A stretch of DNA of 33,414 nucleotides from Phenylobacterium sp. (GCF_016793225.1 NZ_JAEUMN010000137.1:1-33414), one strand, 5' to 3'; positions 19,091-26,947 are shown, counted from the stretch's first letter. The notes: generated by a model from the letters alone, not told the origin. Translations and numbers: made by a program.

Positions 19091-20674
19091 ATGTCCGAGC
19101 CCGCCCCCCTCCTCGACATCCCCGAAGACCCCACGCCCCCGGGCGCGGAGCCCGACTGGTTCGTCGGCGCCGGCGGCGCGCGGCTGCGGGCCGCGCTCTT
19201 CACGCCGCCGGGCCGGGCGCGGGGCTCCGTGGTGCTGTCCGGCGGGCGCACCGAGCCGATCGAGAAGTACTACGAGACGATCCGCGACTTCATGGACCGC
19301 GGCTTCGTGGTCCTGGCGCACGACTGGCGCGGACAGGGCCTTTCGGCGCGCGAACTGCCCGACAGGCTGAAGGGGCACGCCAAGGGGTACCGAAGCTTCC
19401 TGGACGACTTCCGGCGGCTGCTCGACACCTACCAGGACCGGCTCCCGAAGCCGTGGATCGCCGTCGGGCACTCCATGGGCGGCTGCCTGACGCTGCTGGC
19501 GCTGGCCCACGGCGAGCGGCGGTTCGCCGGCGCCTGCCTCTGCGCGCCGATGCTCGGGATCAACTTCGGCAAGGTCTCGCCCGCCGCCGCGGCGGCCCTG
19601 ACCTGGCTCAACATGCGGATCGGGCGCTCCGGCCGCTACACCCTGGGCCAGGCCGGCAAGCCCTTCGACGACACGTTCGAAGGCAACGCCCTGACCCACG
19701 ACGAGCGGCGGTTCGCGCGGCACCGGGCGCAGATCCGAGCCAACCCGGACCTCGCGCTGGGCTCGCCGACCTACGGCTGGCTCGACTTCGCGCTCCGCGC
19801 CACCGCCTACCTCGCCCGGCCCGAGCGCCTGAGGGGCGTGACCATTCCCGTCGAGATCGTGTCGGCGGCCGAGGACAAGCTGGTCGACAACACGGCGCAC
19901 GCCGCCGCCGCCCGCAATCTGCCCCAGGGGCGTCTGGTCACCGTGCCGGGCGCCTACCATGAGATCCTGATGGAGACCGACGACATGCGTAACATCTTCC
20001 TCCGGGTGTTTGACGCGCTCACGGGCAAGGCCGCGCCGAAGCCGGCCGACGCGCCGAAGGCCGCCGCCCCCGCGGCTCCCCCCGCGCCTGCGGCTCCGCC
20101 CGCGGCCAAGGCGCCCGAGCCCGAGTCGAAGCCGCCGGCCGAGCAGCCGGCGCCGGCCGCGGTCGCGGCTGTGGCGCCCGCGGCCACCAAGCCTCAGGCA
20201 GTCAAGACCCGGCCTGCGCGCAAGCCGGCCGCGAAGGCGGCGTCGGCCAAGTCCGCCCCCAAGCCGGCGGCGAAGCCCGCGGCGGCGAAGGCGCCGCCCG
20301 CCAAGGCCGCTGCGCCCGCCGCGGCGTCCAAGCCTAAGGCGGCGGCGAAGGCCGCGCCGGCCAAGGCGCCCGCCGCCGCGAAAGCCAAGCCCGCTGCCAA
20401 GCCTGCCGCAGCCAAGGCGTCGACCGCCAAGCCCGCAGCCGCCAAGCCTGCAGCCGCCAAAGCTCCCGCCGCGTCGAAGGCGGCGGCCGCCAAGCCCGCG
20501 GCGGCCAAGGCGCCGGCCGCCCCCAAGGCTGCGAAAGCCGCCCCGAAGGCGGCCGCCAAGGCGCCTGCGAAGCCGAAGGCCGCGGCCAAGCCGGCTGCGT
20601 CCAAGCCTGCAGCGGCCGCGAAGGGCGCCGCGAAGGCGCCCGTGGCCCGCAAGACGCCCGCCAAGAAGGCCTGA
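19091..20674 (+). CDS. Alpha/beta hydrolase (lysophospholipase type) with long histone-H1-like tail
   Basis: Residues 1 to about 312 form a complete serine aminopeptidase/lysophospholipase-type hydrolase. AHDWRGQGLS is at 76-85, the nucleophile elbow GHSMGG gives Ser128, Asp is in SAAEDKLVDN and His in VPGAYHEIL. The remaining ~215 residues are almost only Ala, Lys and Pro in short repeats of KPAAAK, KAPAA and KAAPKAA type, ending RKTPAKKA. Such a tail resembles eukaryotic histone H1 tails and bacterial H1-like proteins, is certainly disordered and strongly basic, and might bind nucleic acid or acidic lipid. The reading frame is intact with no frameshift at the junction. It follows the SCP2 gene by ten bases. 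Hydrolase: sure; substrate and tail role: unknown. Confidence 0.9.
   Translation: MSEPAPLLDIPEDPTPPGAEPDWFVGAGGARLRAALFTPPGRARGSVVLSGGRTEPIEKYYETIRDFMDRGFVVLAHDWRGQGLSARELPDRLKGHAKGYRSFLDDFRRLLDTYQDRLPKPWIAVGHSMGGCLTLLALAHGERRFAGACLCAPMLGINFGKVSPAAAAALTWLNMRIGRSGRYTLGQAGKPFDDTFEGNALTHDERRFARHRAQIRANPDLALGSPTYGWLDFALRATAYLARPERLRGVTIPVEIVSAAEDKLVDNTAHAAAARNLPQGRLVTVPGAYHEILMETDDMRNIFLRVFDALTGKAAPKPADAPKAAAPAAPPAPAAPPAAKAPEPESKPPAEQPAPAAVAAVAPAATKPQAVKTRPARKPAAKAASAKSAPKPAAKPAAAKAPPAKAAAPAAASKPKAAAKAAPAKAPAAAKAKPAAKPAAAKASTAKPAAAKPAAAKAPAASKAAAAKPAAAKAPAAPKAAKAAPKAAAKAPAKPKAAAKPAASKPAAAAKGAAKAPVARKTPAKKA
20030..20670 (+). repeat. Low-complexity Ala/Lys/Pro coding repeat
   Basis: The DNA encoding the hydrolase tail is built from degenerate units such as AAGCCCGCGGCGGCCAAG. 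The units are irregular in length and codon choice. The stretch therefore probably expands and contracts by slippage or recombination while staying in frame. Confidence 0.8.
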
Positions 20675-21505
20675 TCAGGCCGCCGACCGCCGCAGCGCGA
20701 CCAGGGCCTCGTCCAGGCAGGCCCGGTCCCCGGCGATGGCGATCTGGCCTCCGTGCGGGCCCACGGGGGCGCCGCGCCAGTCGGTGGTGATCCCGCCGGC
20801 GCCCGCGATCAGCGGGATCGCCGCGTCGATGTCCCAGGCCTTCAGGCCGGCCTCGACCACCAGGTCCATCGTGCCGGCGGCCACCATGGCGTAGGCGTAG
20901 GCGTCGCAGCCCAGGCGCGCCAGCCGCGCCGCGGCGCGGACCTGCGTCCAGGCGCCCAGTTCGGCGCCCGTGAAACAGGCCTCGGGATCGGTGGTGGCGA
21001 TGATCGCGTCGGTCAACCTGGGACAGGGCCGGACCTTCAACGGGCGCTCGCCCTGGGACGTCACCACCCGCGAGCCGCCGGCGTGTCCGATGTAGACCTC
21101 GCCCAGGTAGGACTGGCCGATGGAGCCCAGGACCGGCTTGCCCTGGAAGCGAAGGCCGATGAGCGTGGTCCAGAGCGGGAGCCCGGCGATGAAGGCGCGC
21201 GTCCCGTCGACCGGGTCCAGCACCCAGACGAACTCGGCGTCGGGCCGGTCCTCGCCGTACTCCTCGCCGATGACGCCATGGTCGGGATAGCGCGCGGCGA
21301 TGAGCTGGCGGATCGCCCGCTCCGCGCCCTTGTCGGCCTCGGTCACGGGGTCGAAGCCCACGTCGAACTTGTTCACGAGTCCATGCGCGCCGCGGAACAA
21401 CGGCAGGATGGCGTCCGCGGCCGCACGATTGAGGTCCAGCAGGAAGGCGTCGAGCTCGCTCAGGCGGGGCTCGGGCAGGCGGGCGTCCGGGAGGGGGGCG
21501 GTCAT
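20675..21505 (-). CDS. hisN: Histidinol-phosphatase, inositol monophosphatase family
   Basis: The 276-residue product is an IMPase-fold phosphatase. Metal-binding residues are Glu81/Glu82 in IGEEYGE and DPVDGT at 97-102, with the distal WDIDAAIPLIAGAGG near the C-terminus; the N-terminal DPVTEADKGAE completes the set. The spacing and FVWVLDPVDGTRAFIAGLPLWTTLIGL match the HisN branch that dephosphorylates histidinol phosphate. Confusion with inositol-1-phosphatase or CysQ is possible from sequence alone. It is convergent with the hydrolase gene; the two stop codons directly abut within the palindrome GGCCTGATCAGGCC (20668-20681). Confidence 0.88.
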   Translation of the reverse strand: MTAPLPDARLPEPRLSELDAFLLDLNRAAADAILPLFRGAHGLVNKFDVGFDPVTEADKGAERAIRQLIAARYPDHGVIGEEYGEDRPDAEFVWVLDPVDGTRAFIAGLPLWTTLIGLRFQGKPVLGSIGQSYLGEVYIGHAGGSRVVTSQGERPLKVRPCPRLTDAIIATTDPEACFTGAELGAWTQVRAAARLARLGCDAYAYAMVAAGTMDLVVEAGLKAWDIDAAIPLIAGAGGITTDWRGAPVGPHGGQIAIAGDRACLDEALVALRRSAA

Positions 21506-21536
21506 GCGACCGCCATAACCCGCCTGGGCGTCGGGC

Positions 21537-21929
21537 TTAAGCCTCGACTTCGCCGTTCATGGCCTTGGCGAGGTCCAGCAGGCGGCGGCGGGGCCGTTCG
21601 CCGAGCTGGTAGTACGCATGGATCAGGTCCTGCGTTTCCTTGCTGGCCAGCGTTTCATTGGTGGACGCCGTCTCGCGCTCGAGATGCTCGCGCTGATCGC
21701 GGGTCAGGCCCTCGTAGAAGTAGCTGACCGGAACCTCCAGCACCTCGGCGAGTTGCCAGAGGCGGGCGGCGGACATGCGGTTGGCGGCGCACTCGTACTT
21801 CTGGATCTGCTGGAAGCGAACCCCGCACGCGTGCGCCAGCTCCTGCTGGGTCAGGCCCAGCAGACGGCGGCGGCGACGCAGGCGCCGACCCAGGTGGATG
21901 TCGATCTCGTCCATGGAATCCCCGGCCAT
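21537..21929 (-). CDS. XRE-family transcriptional regulator
   Basis: The product is 130 residues from the ATG at 21929, with AAGGGA four bases upstream; a second ATG five codons later (21914) is an alternative. The N-terminal helix-turn-helix at about 16-70 reads LGRRLRRRRRLLGLTQQELAHACGVRFQQIQKYECAANRMSA with the classic TQQELA and QIQKYE helices. The C-terminal helical part (about 75-130) has charged residues and ends GEVEA. Regulators with this compact architecture are common in alphaproteobacteria, including the PraR-type group. The target is unknown. It is divergent from the acyltransferase gene across 103 bases and could regulate it. Confidence 0.92.
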   Translation of the reverse strand: MAGDSMDEIDIHLGRRLRRRRRLLGLTQQELAHACGVRFQQIQKYECAANRMSAARLWQLAEVLEVPVSYFYEGLTRDQREHLERETASTNETLASKETQDLIHAYYQLGERPRRRLLDLAKAMNGEVEA

Positions 21930-22032
21930 GATTTCCCTTCGTCCCGCTTCGGGACTCCGTGGTTGAGACATCGCAAGTGGCACGCCAGCAGCCTCCATTG
22001 CCGAACGCGGGCGGCCCAGCCTAGGAAGGTAA

Positions 22033-22977
22033 ATGGCCGCACGTAACCATTCATACGTGGCAGAACTGTTTTGGATGCTTGAAGCGGCGCTATTTGATGC
22101 CGTTCGCGCAGCCGCCCGCCTTTTCCCCATCGATTCTGTTTCAGATTCCGGCGCTTGGCTGGCCCGGAAGATCGGCCCCCTGACGCGCGCCCACCGCGTG
22201 GCCGAGACGAACATCCGGCTCGCCTTTCCTCGCCTGAGCGACGCCGAGGTTAACGATCTCCTCCGGGCGCAGTGGACGGAACTCGGTCGGTCGCTAGCAG
22301 AGTTCGTGATCCTCGACCGTGTTGTAGCCGACCCATCGCGGCTGGAGATCGAGGGCGAGCCGGCGCTGCGCGCGGTCGCCGCCGGCCAGGGGCCGGTCGT
22401 GTTCATCTCGGGCCACTTCTCCAACTTCGAGCTGATGGCCGCCGCCATGGTCCGCTGCGGCGTCCAGGTGCAGGTGACCTACCGGGCCATGAACAACCCG
22501 CACATGGACCGGCGGGTGCGCCGCACGCGGTTCAGCTACGGCGTGCGGATGTTCGCGCCGAAGGGGCTCGAGGGCGCGCGCGAGCTGATGCGGGCCATCG
22601 AGCGCGGCGAGTCCGTCGCGCTGCTGAACGACCAGAAGTTCAACGGCGGGGTCGCGGCGCCCTTCTTCGGCGTGCCCGCCATGACGGCGCCGGGACCCTC
22701 CACGTTCGCGCTCAGGTTCGGGATTCCCCTGCAGCCGCTCAGCGTGCAGCGGACGGGCCCGGGCGCCCGCTTCCGGGTGATCGTCCACGAACCGATCAGG
22801 CTGGAGAACACCGGCGACCGGGAGGCCGACATCGAGGCCGGCGTCCGCCGCATCAACGCCTTCATCGAGGATCGCGTGCGCGCCCGCCCCGCCGAATGGT
22901 TCTGGGTCCACCGCCGGTGGCCCAACGAGGTCTACCGCGGCGCGCCGGCTAGCTCCGCGTCGCCTGCCAGCGCTTGA
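22033..22977 (+). CDS. LpxL/HtrB-type lipid A or lysophospholipid acyltransferase
   Basis: The 314-residue protein has an N-terminal hydrophobic stretch and the LABLAT-family catalytic HX4E motif at His128-Glu133 (GHFSNFE). Further blocks are YRAMNNPHMDRRVRRTR, LMRAIERGESVALLNDQKFNGGVAAPFFGVPAMTAPGPSTFALRF and AEWFWVHRRWPNE near the end. These are the standard blocks of the LpxL/HtrB group, which adds secondary acyl chains to lipid A on the inner face of the inner membrane. AGGAAGG precedes the ATG by about four bases. The substrate (lauroyl, myristoyl or other) is not readable. The gene's last 29 bases overlap the convergent DUF2093 gene. Confidence 0.9.
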   Translation: MAARNHSYVAELFWMLEAALFDAVRAAARLFPIDSVSDSGAWLARKIGPLTRAHRVAETNIRLAFPRLSDAEVNDLLRAQWTELGRSLAEFVILDRVVADPSRLEIEGEPALRAVAAGQGPVVFISGHFSNFELMAAAMVRCGVQVQVTYRAMNNPHMDRRVRRTRFSYGVRMFAPKGLEGARELMRAIERGESVALLNDQKFNGGVAAPFFGVPAMTAPGPSTFALRFGIPLQPLSVQRTGPGARFRVIVHEPIRLENTGDREADIEAGVRRINAFIEDRVRARPAEWFWVHRRWPNEVYRGAPASSASPASA

Positions 22978-23164
22978 GGGACTCCGCGGGACCCGCATAG
23001 GCCTCCTGGAGCTCGGCGCTCCAGTAGCGCAGCTGCTCCAGCGGGATCTGCTGTCCCGTCACGGCGCAAAGGACATAGCGGCCGGGCTTCAGCACGGCGT
23101 AGTCGCCGTCGCCGTAGTGTAGCTTGGCGAGGTCGGCGCCGAGGTTGCGGTCGTGGGCGTTCAT
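22949..23164 (-). CDS. DUF2093 family small protein
   Basis: The 71-residue product matches the alphaproteobacterial DUF2093 pattern: LAKLHYGDGDYAVLKPGRYVLCAVTGQQIPLEQLRYWSAELQEAYAGPAESLKRW. One cysteine is present in VLCAVTG. I know no function. It lies 28 bases downstream of xseA on the same strand, so the two are probably one transcript. Its end overlaps the acyltransferase gene. Confidence 0.88.
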   Translation of the reverse strand: MNAHDRNLGADLAKLHYGDGDYAVLKPGRYVLCAVTGQQIPLEQLRYWSAELQEAYAGPAESLKRWQATRS

Positions 23165-23192
23165 GGGCGCCTATGTAGCGCTTCACGCCGGC

Positions 23193-24641
23193 TCAGAACA
23201 GGTCGCCCTGTCCCGGCAAGGGCGCCGCGCCCTTCCGGGCGGGCCGGCGGGCCGGCGCGGGACTCGCCGCCGGGTCGCCATCGATCACGGCCTGCCGCCG
23301 GGTCTTGTCGCCGAAGGTGATGGTGACGCCTTCGCCGCTCGCCAGCAGGCCGCCGTTGACCACCAGCGAGCCGTCGGCGCGGTTCACGCGCGCGAAGCCC
23401 CGATAGAGCGGCCGGTCGGGATCCACCGCCACGTACAGCTTCGAGACGCCGGACAGCCGCTCGGTGGCGCGGTCGAAGCGGCGCGTGACCGCGGGCGCCA
23501 GCCGCGCTGCGAGGCTGTCCAGCCGGTGTCGCCAGACTTCCTGCGGCCGCTTGAGCAGGCCGGGGGACAGGCGCGCGGCCACGCCGACCAGGTCCCGCTC
23601 GTGCGCCGAGAGGTTCTTCTGCAGGCTTGCGGTCAGCCGGCCCGAGACGATGTCGAAGCGCTGCTCGGCCAGCCGCACCAGGTCCGGGACCCGCGCCAGC
23701 GCCCGCCGGGCGTGTTCGACCCGTCCGCGCCGGTCCTCCACGGCCCGGGCGCCGCAGCGGTGCATGCGGCCGGCCAGGTCCGAGACCAGCGCCTTCAACT
23801 CGGCCAGGACCGGGGTCGCCATCTCGGCCGCGGCCGTGGGCGTCGGCGCGCGCCGGTCCGAGACGAAGTCGATCAGGGTGGTGTCGGTCTCGTGCCCCAC
23901 CGCGCTGATCAGCGGAATGGTCCCCGCCGCGACGGTCCGGGCCAGGGTCTCGTCGTTGAACGGCCAGAGGTCCTCCACCGAGCCGCCGCCGCGCGCGACG
24001 ATCAGCACGTCCGGCCGCGGCACGCGCCCGCCGGGCTCCAGGGCGTTGAATCCCTGGATGGCCTTGCAGACCTGCGCCGCGGCGGCGTCGCCCTGCACCA
24101 CCACCGGCCACACGATCACCCGGCAGGGCCAGCGGTCGCGGATGCGGTGCAGGATGTCTCGGATCACCGCGCCGGTCGGGCTCGTCACCACGCCGACGAC
24201 GGCGGGCATCTCGGGGATCGGGCGCTTGCGGGCCGGGTCGAACAGGCCCTCCGCCGCCAGCCGCTGCTTCAGCCGCTCCAACTGCGCCAGCAGCGCCCCG
24301 ATGCCCGCCACCTCCATCGTCTCGATGACGATCTGGTAGCGCGAGCCCTGCGGGTAGGTCGTGATCTTGCCTGTGACGATCACTTCCAGTCCCTGTTCGG
24401 GCCGGATCGAGAGGTTGCGGACGCTGGTCTTCCAGACCACCCCGTCGATGGCCGCCCGCTCGTCCTTCAGCGTCAGGTAGACGTGGCCGTTCGAGTGATG
24501 GGTGACCTTGGACAGCTCGCCCCGCAGCCGCACGAAGCCGTAGGCGTCCTCCAGCGTCCGCTTCAGCGCGAACGCCAGCTCCGACACGGAGTAGGGCCGC
24601 GCGTTGCCGTCGGCGTCGGTGAGGGGGGCGGCGTCGGTCAT
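23193..24641 (-). CDS. xseA: Exodeoxyribonuclease VII large subunit
   Basis: The 482-residue protein starts at the ATG at 24641. An N-terminal OB-fold (residues about 12-110) reads [44 protein letters not shown]. The catalytic domain has the XseA markers [37 protein letters not shown] and [29 protein letters not shown], then a long coiled-coil helical part. The chain ends in the usual [17 protein letters not shown] beta domain plus a basic, Pro-rich tail. With XseB it degrades single-stranded DNA. xseB is not in the window. Confidence 0.97.
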   Translation of the reverse strand: MTDAAPLTDADGNARPYSVSELAFALKRTLEDAYGFVRLRGELSKVTHHSNGHVYLTLKDERAAIDGVVWKTSVRNLSIRPEQGLEVIVTGKITTYPQGSRYQIVIETMEVAGIGALLAQLERLKQRLAAEGLFDPARKRPIPEMPAVVGVVTSPTGAVIRDILHRIRDRWPCRVIVWPVVVQGDAAAAQVCKAIQGFNALEPGGRVPRPDVLIVARGGGSVEDLWPFNDETLARTVAAGTIPLISAVGHETDTTLIDFVSDRRAPTPTAAAEMATPVLAELKALVSDLAGRMHRCGARAVEDRRGRVEHARRALARVPDLVRLAEQRFDIVSGRLTASLQKNLSAHERDLVGVAARLSPGLLKRPQEVWRHRLDSLAARLAPAVTRRFDRATERLSGVSKLYVAVDPDRPLYRGFARVNRADGSLVVNGGLLASGEGVTITFGDKTRRQAVIDGDPAASPAPARRPARKGAAPLPGQGDLF

Positions 24642-24707
24642 GAGTCCCGCAAGGCTAAGGGGGCGCGCGCAGGGCCACAATCACGATCTCCCCCCGCGCC
24701 CGCGCTC

Positions 24708-24739
24708 CCGTCACACCCCGACAAGCCCGGGGATGACGG
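24708..24739. repeat. REP-like palindromic intergenic repeat
   Basis: CCGTCACACCCCG (24708-24720) pairs with CGGGGATGACGG (24728-24739) around the loop ACAAGCC. The sequence with GTCA-CCCCG-ACAAGC-CGGGGATGAC is a very common dispersed intergenic element of alphaproteobacteria. It may be transcribed as a hairpin between xseA and gcrA. Confidence 0.6.
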
Positions 24740-24776
24740 AGGGGAGCGGACCGAAGAACCCGCCTCCAGACGGAAA

Positions 24777-24829
24777 GAGACGCGCCCGGGACCTGAGGCT
24801 CTGGCGAGCTTCGGTTCCGGTCGCGTCTC
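24777..24829. repeat. Long near-perfect hairpin downstream of gcrA
   Basis: Three stem blocks in a row make about 23 base pairs: GAGACGCG / CGCGTCTC outside, CCGGGACC / GGTTCCGG in the middle, and GAGGCTC / GAGCTTC inside, with a four-base loop TGGC. Only single mismatches or a bulge separate the blocks. On the minus strand it is followed by TTTCC. It may end gcrA transcription or be a small mobile palindrome. Confidence 0.55.
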
Positions 24830-24868
24830 CCATCCCCAACGGATAGCGGTTCCGCGCGGGCGCGGAAT

Positions 24869-25372
24869 TCAGATGTAGCGGCGCAGGCTCCGGGCGAGCT
24901 CGGCGGCGCTGGACTTCTTCTTCGCCTGGGCCGGCTGGTAGGCCACCTGGGCATGCTCGTGGCAGTAGGGACCGTTCTCCTCGGAGCGGCGGCCGCAGAA
25001 GGTGAAGTTGTCGAGCGCGGGGTCGCCGATCGGCCACTTGCACATGTGGGCGCCGAGCGTGAGCACGGTCGCCGTGCCCGGCGCTTCGTCGACGTAGCGG
25101 ACCGGAGCCGGGGCGGCGGCGTGGGCGACCGGCTCGGCGATCCGCCGCGGCGCGGCGGGCGAGTGGGTCAGCGCGCGCGCGGGGCGAGGCGCCTTGAAGG
25201 TGGTGCGCTGCGGCTTCGAGGGCGTGGCGCGGCCCGACAGCCCCAGCCGGTGAACCTTGCCGATCACCGCGTTGCGGGTGACGCCGCCCAGCTGCTTGGC
25301 GATCTGACTGGCCGAGAGGCCGTCCTGCCAGAGCTTCTTCAGAAGTTCGACGCGTTCGTCGGTCCAGCCCAT
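24869..25372 (-). CDS. gcrA: Cell-cycle regulator GcrA
   Basis: The 167-residue protein starts at the ATG at 25372 with GGGAGG upstream. It opens with the GcrA DNA-binding domain (MGWTDERVELLKKLWQDGLSASQIAKQLGGVTRNAVIGKVHRLGL). A Pro/Ala-rich variable middle follows, and then the conserved C-terminal region with CKWPIGDP, FCGRRSEENGPYCHEHAQVAY and AARELARSLRR-like helix. GcrA binds promoters carrying methylated GANTC sites and the sigma-73 RNA polymerase holoenzyme, coupling transcription to replication. Its presence is the best taxonomic marker in the window. Length is close to that of the Caulobacter crescentus protein. A GATTC site lies 48 bases upstream of its start. Confidence 0.96.
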   Translation of the reverse strand: MGWTDERVELLKKLWQDGLSASQIAKQLGGVTRNAVIGKVHRLGLSGRATPSKPQRTTFKAPRPARALTHSPAAPRRIAEPVAHAAAPAPVRYVDEAPGTATVLTLGAHMCKWPIGDPALDNFTFCGRRSEENGPYCHEHAQVAYQPAQAKKKSSAAELARSLRRYI

Positions 25373-25419
25373 GGTCTCGCCTCCCAACCAGAGGTCCCGG
25401 AAGCGCCCCCGCGCCTCGG

Positions 25420-25553
25420 GATTCAATATGTTGTGGCAGTGGACGTCTTCGTCCCTCACCAACCACTATCAGTAGTAAACAACTCGCTAACGGCCACAAT
25501 AGGCGCCCCAACTTCCATCCACAGGAACTAGATGTGGGGGTGCGCCGTCCACA
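25420..25553 (-). promoter_or_regulatory. gcrA upstream region with GANTC and DnaA-like sites
   Basis: One CcrM target GATTC is at 25420-25424. Two TCCACA cores at 25518-25523 and 25548-25553 resemble degenerate DnaA boxes; the first, CCATCCACA, matches TTATCCACA at seven of nine positions. In Caulobacter gcrA is activated by DnaA and its promoter is methylation-sensitive, so these sites fit. No clear -35/-10 pair is visible. Confidence 0.35.
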
Positions 25554-25593
25554 ATCGGCGCCCAGGCTTGCGTGCGCCGCGCGACCGGCGCAC

Positions 25594-26421
25594 ATGGGGA
25601 CGATGCGAGACCTGCCGATCGCCGAAGTCGTCCTGCCGCCGCAGCCGCGGGCCTACCACGGGGTGAACTGGGAGGGGCTGAAGACCCTCTACCTGCGCGA
25701 GGTGCGCCGCTTCCTGAAGGTGGGCATGCAGACCCTCGCCGCGCCGGTGGTGACGGCGCTGCTCTACATGCTGGTGTTCGTGGTGGCGGTGGGCGGCTTC
25801 CGCGAGGTCCACGGCGTGCCCTACGGGACCTTCGTGGCCCCCGGCCTGGTGATGATGCAGATCCTCTCCAACGCCTTCGCCAACTCGTCGTCGTCGCTGC
25901 TGCAGGCCAAGTTCAACGGCCTGATGGGCGACTTCGTCACGCCGCCGCTGTCGGCCGGGGAGCAGGTGATCGGCTTCGGCGCCGGGGCCGCCACGCGGGG
26001 CATCCTGGTGGGCGCGGTGAGCCTGCTGGCGGTCCTGCCGTTCGCGCGCCTCCCGCTCGCCCAGGCCTGGGCGGTGCTCTACTTCGGCGTCGGCGCGGCG
26101 CTGATCATGGGCTTCATCGGCATCATGGCCGGCCTCTGGAGCGAGAAGTTCGACCACATGGCCGCGGTGACCAACTTCGTGATCATGCCGATGACGTTCC
26201 TGTCCGGCACCTTCTACCTCGTCGAGCGGCTGCCCGAGCCGTTCCAGACGGCCAGCCACTTCAACCCGTTCTTCTACCTGATCGACGGCTTCCGCTTCGG
26301 CTTCACCGGCCAGGCCGAGAGCAATCTGTGGATCGGCGCGACGATGACGGCCGTCCTCGTGCTGGGCCTCGCGTGGGCCTGCCTGTGGATGTTCAGGGTC
26401 GGCTACAAGATCAAGACCTAG
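25594..26421 (+). CDS. ABC-2 type transporter permease
   Basis: The product is 275 residues from the ATG at 25594 (a second ATG at 25603 is a possible start). It has six hydrophobic segments, beginning after about residue 35 with TLAAPVVTALLYMLVFVVAVGGF. It contains the ABC-2 permease signature PLSAGEQVIGFGAGAATRGILVG and, later, PMTFLSGTFYLVERLPEPFQ with FNPFFYLIDGFRFGF. This is the NodJ/YadH-like group, inner-membrane half of an exporter. The partner ATPase gene is not adjacent in this window. It is divergent from gcrA and its end overlaps the SpoIIAA-like gene by 11 bases. Confidence 0.9.
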   Translation: MGTMRDLPIAEVVLPPQPRAYHGVNWEGLKTLYLREVRRFLKVGMQTLAAPVVTALLYMLVFVVAVGGFREVHGVPYGTFVAPGLVMMQILSNAFANSSSSLLQAKFNGLMGDFVTPPLSAGEQVIGFGAGAATRGILVGAVSLLAVLPFARLPLAQAWAVLYFGVGAALIMGFIGIMAGLWSEKFDHMAAVTNFVIMPMTFLSGTFYLVERLPEPFQTASHFNPFFYLIDGFRFGFTGQAESNLWIGATMTAVLVLGLAWACLWMFRVGYKIKT

Positions 26422-26794
26422 CGGCCGGCAGGTCGGCGACCCACGCCAGGGCCTCGGCCTGCTCCCCCGGCAAGAAAGCGCGCGCCTCGACCTGCGGCAC
26501 GAGGGGATCGATGAAACGGACCCAGGCGCGCAGCCAGGGCTCGTCCGTCACCACGGCCGCGCGCGGAAACCGGGTCCACTGGCCCAGGTGGCCGAGGTGG
26601 TAGCGCAGGTCCTTCATCACGGCCTCGGCGGTCATGGACTCAAAGTCGGTCATGTCGGCGTAGACGCCGACGCGGCCGTGCGCGGCGAGCTTGGCGTCCA
26701 GCGTCCCGACGATGCGTCCGTAGTCGGCGGCGTCGAGGGTTCCCGAGATCCGGTAGGCCAGGACATGGTCGGGGGCATCGAGCAGCTGCAACAT
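26411..26794 (-). CDS. SpoIIAA-like (STAS-type) protein
   Basis: The 127-residue protein starts at the ATG at 26794, preceded by AAGGAG; longer upstream frames lack similarity. It begins MLQLLDAPDHVLAYRISGTLDAADYGRIV and has YADMTDFESMTAEAVMKDLRYHLGHLGQWTRFPRAAVVTDEPWLRAW, the STAS/SpoIIAA-like (DUF3478) pattern found in many proteobacteria. It may act as a lipid or nucleotide binding domain; no kinase or sigma-factor partner is adjacent. It is cytoplasmic, monocistronic and convergent with the ABC permease gene. Confidence 0.85.
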   Translation of the reverse strand: MLQLLDAPDHVLAYRISGTLDAADYGRIVGTLDAKLAAHGRVGVYADMTDFESMTAEAVMKDLRYHLGHLGQWTRFPRAAVVTDEPWLRAWVRFIDPLVPQVEARAFLPGEQAEALAWVADLPAARS

Positions 26795-26924
26795 GGCGGG
26801 CTCCTTCTGGTCCAAGCCTGCCACCCGGCCCGCCCCGCGACCTTGCGCCTCGTCAAGGGACGCCCCTTGCGGAGGAAACATTGACTTGACCGGTCCTTGA
26901 GAGGAAAACGCCAAGCCTTCCGGT

Positions 26925-26947
26925 CCCCGTCGCGCACCGCGGCGGGG
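26925..26947 (+). promoter_or_regulatory. Hairpin in the argD leader
   Basis: CCCCGTCGCG (26925-26934) pairs with CGCGGCGGGG (26938-26947), ten pairs with one wobble, around a three-base loop. It ends 12 bases before the argD Shine-Dalgarno. A loose T-rich stretch TTCCTTTTC follows. It could be a weak attenuator or just a stable leader stem. Confidence 0.35.

Noticed and set aside
20194-20664. Ala/Gly-rich minus-strand frame looking like a membrane protein
   Set aside because: It is the reverse complement of the Ala/Lys/Pro repeat tail; the hydrophobic look comes from GCC/GGC codons.
20030-20670. Frameshift or gene fusion artefact at the start of the hydrolase tail
   Set aside because: The Lys/Ala/Pro pattern continues in one frame for over 200 codons to a proper stop, with Ser/Thr substitutions typical of real tails.
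20030-20670. CRISPR-like or tandem DNA repeat array
   Set aside because: Units vary in length and sequence, have no constant spacers, and are explained by the encoded amino-acid repeat.
23124-24878. A long plus-strand frame opposite xseA
   Set aside because: xseA is complete and conserved on the minus strand; the plus frame has shadow composition.
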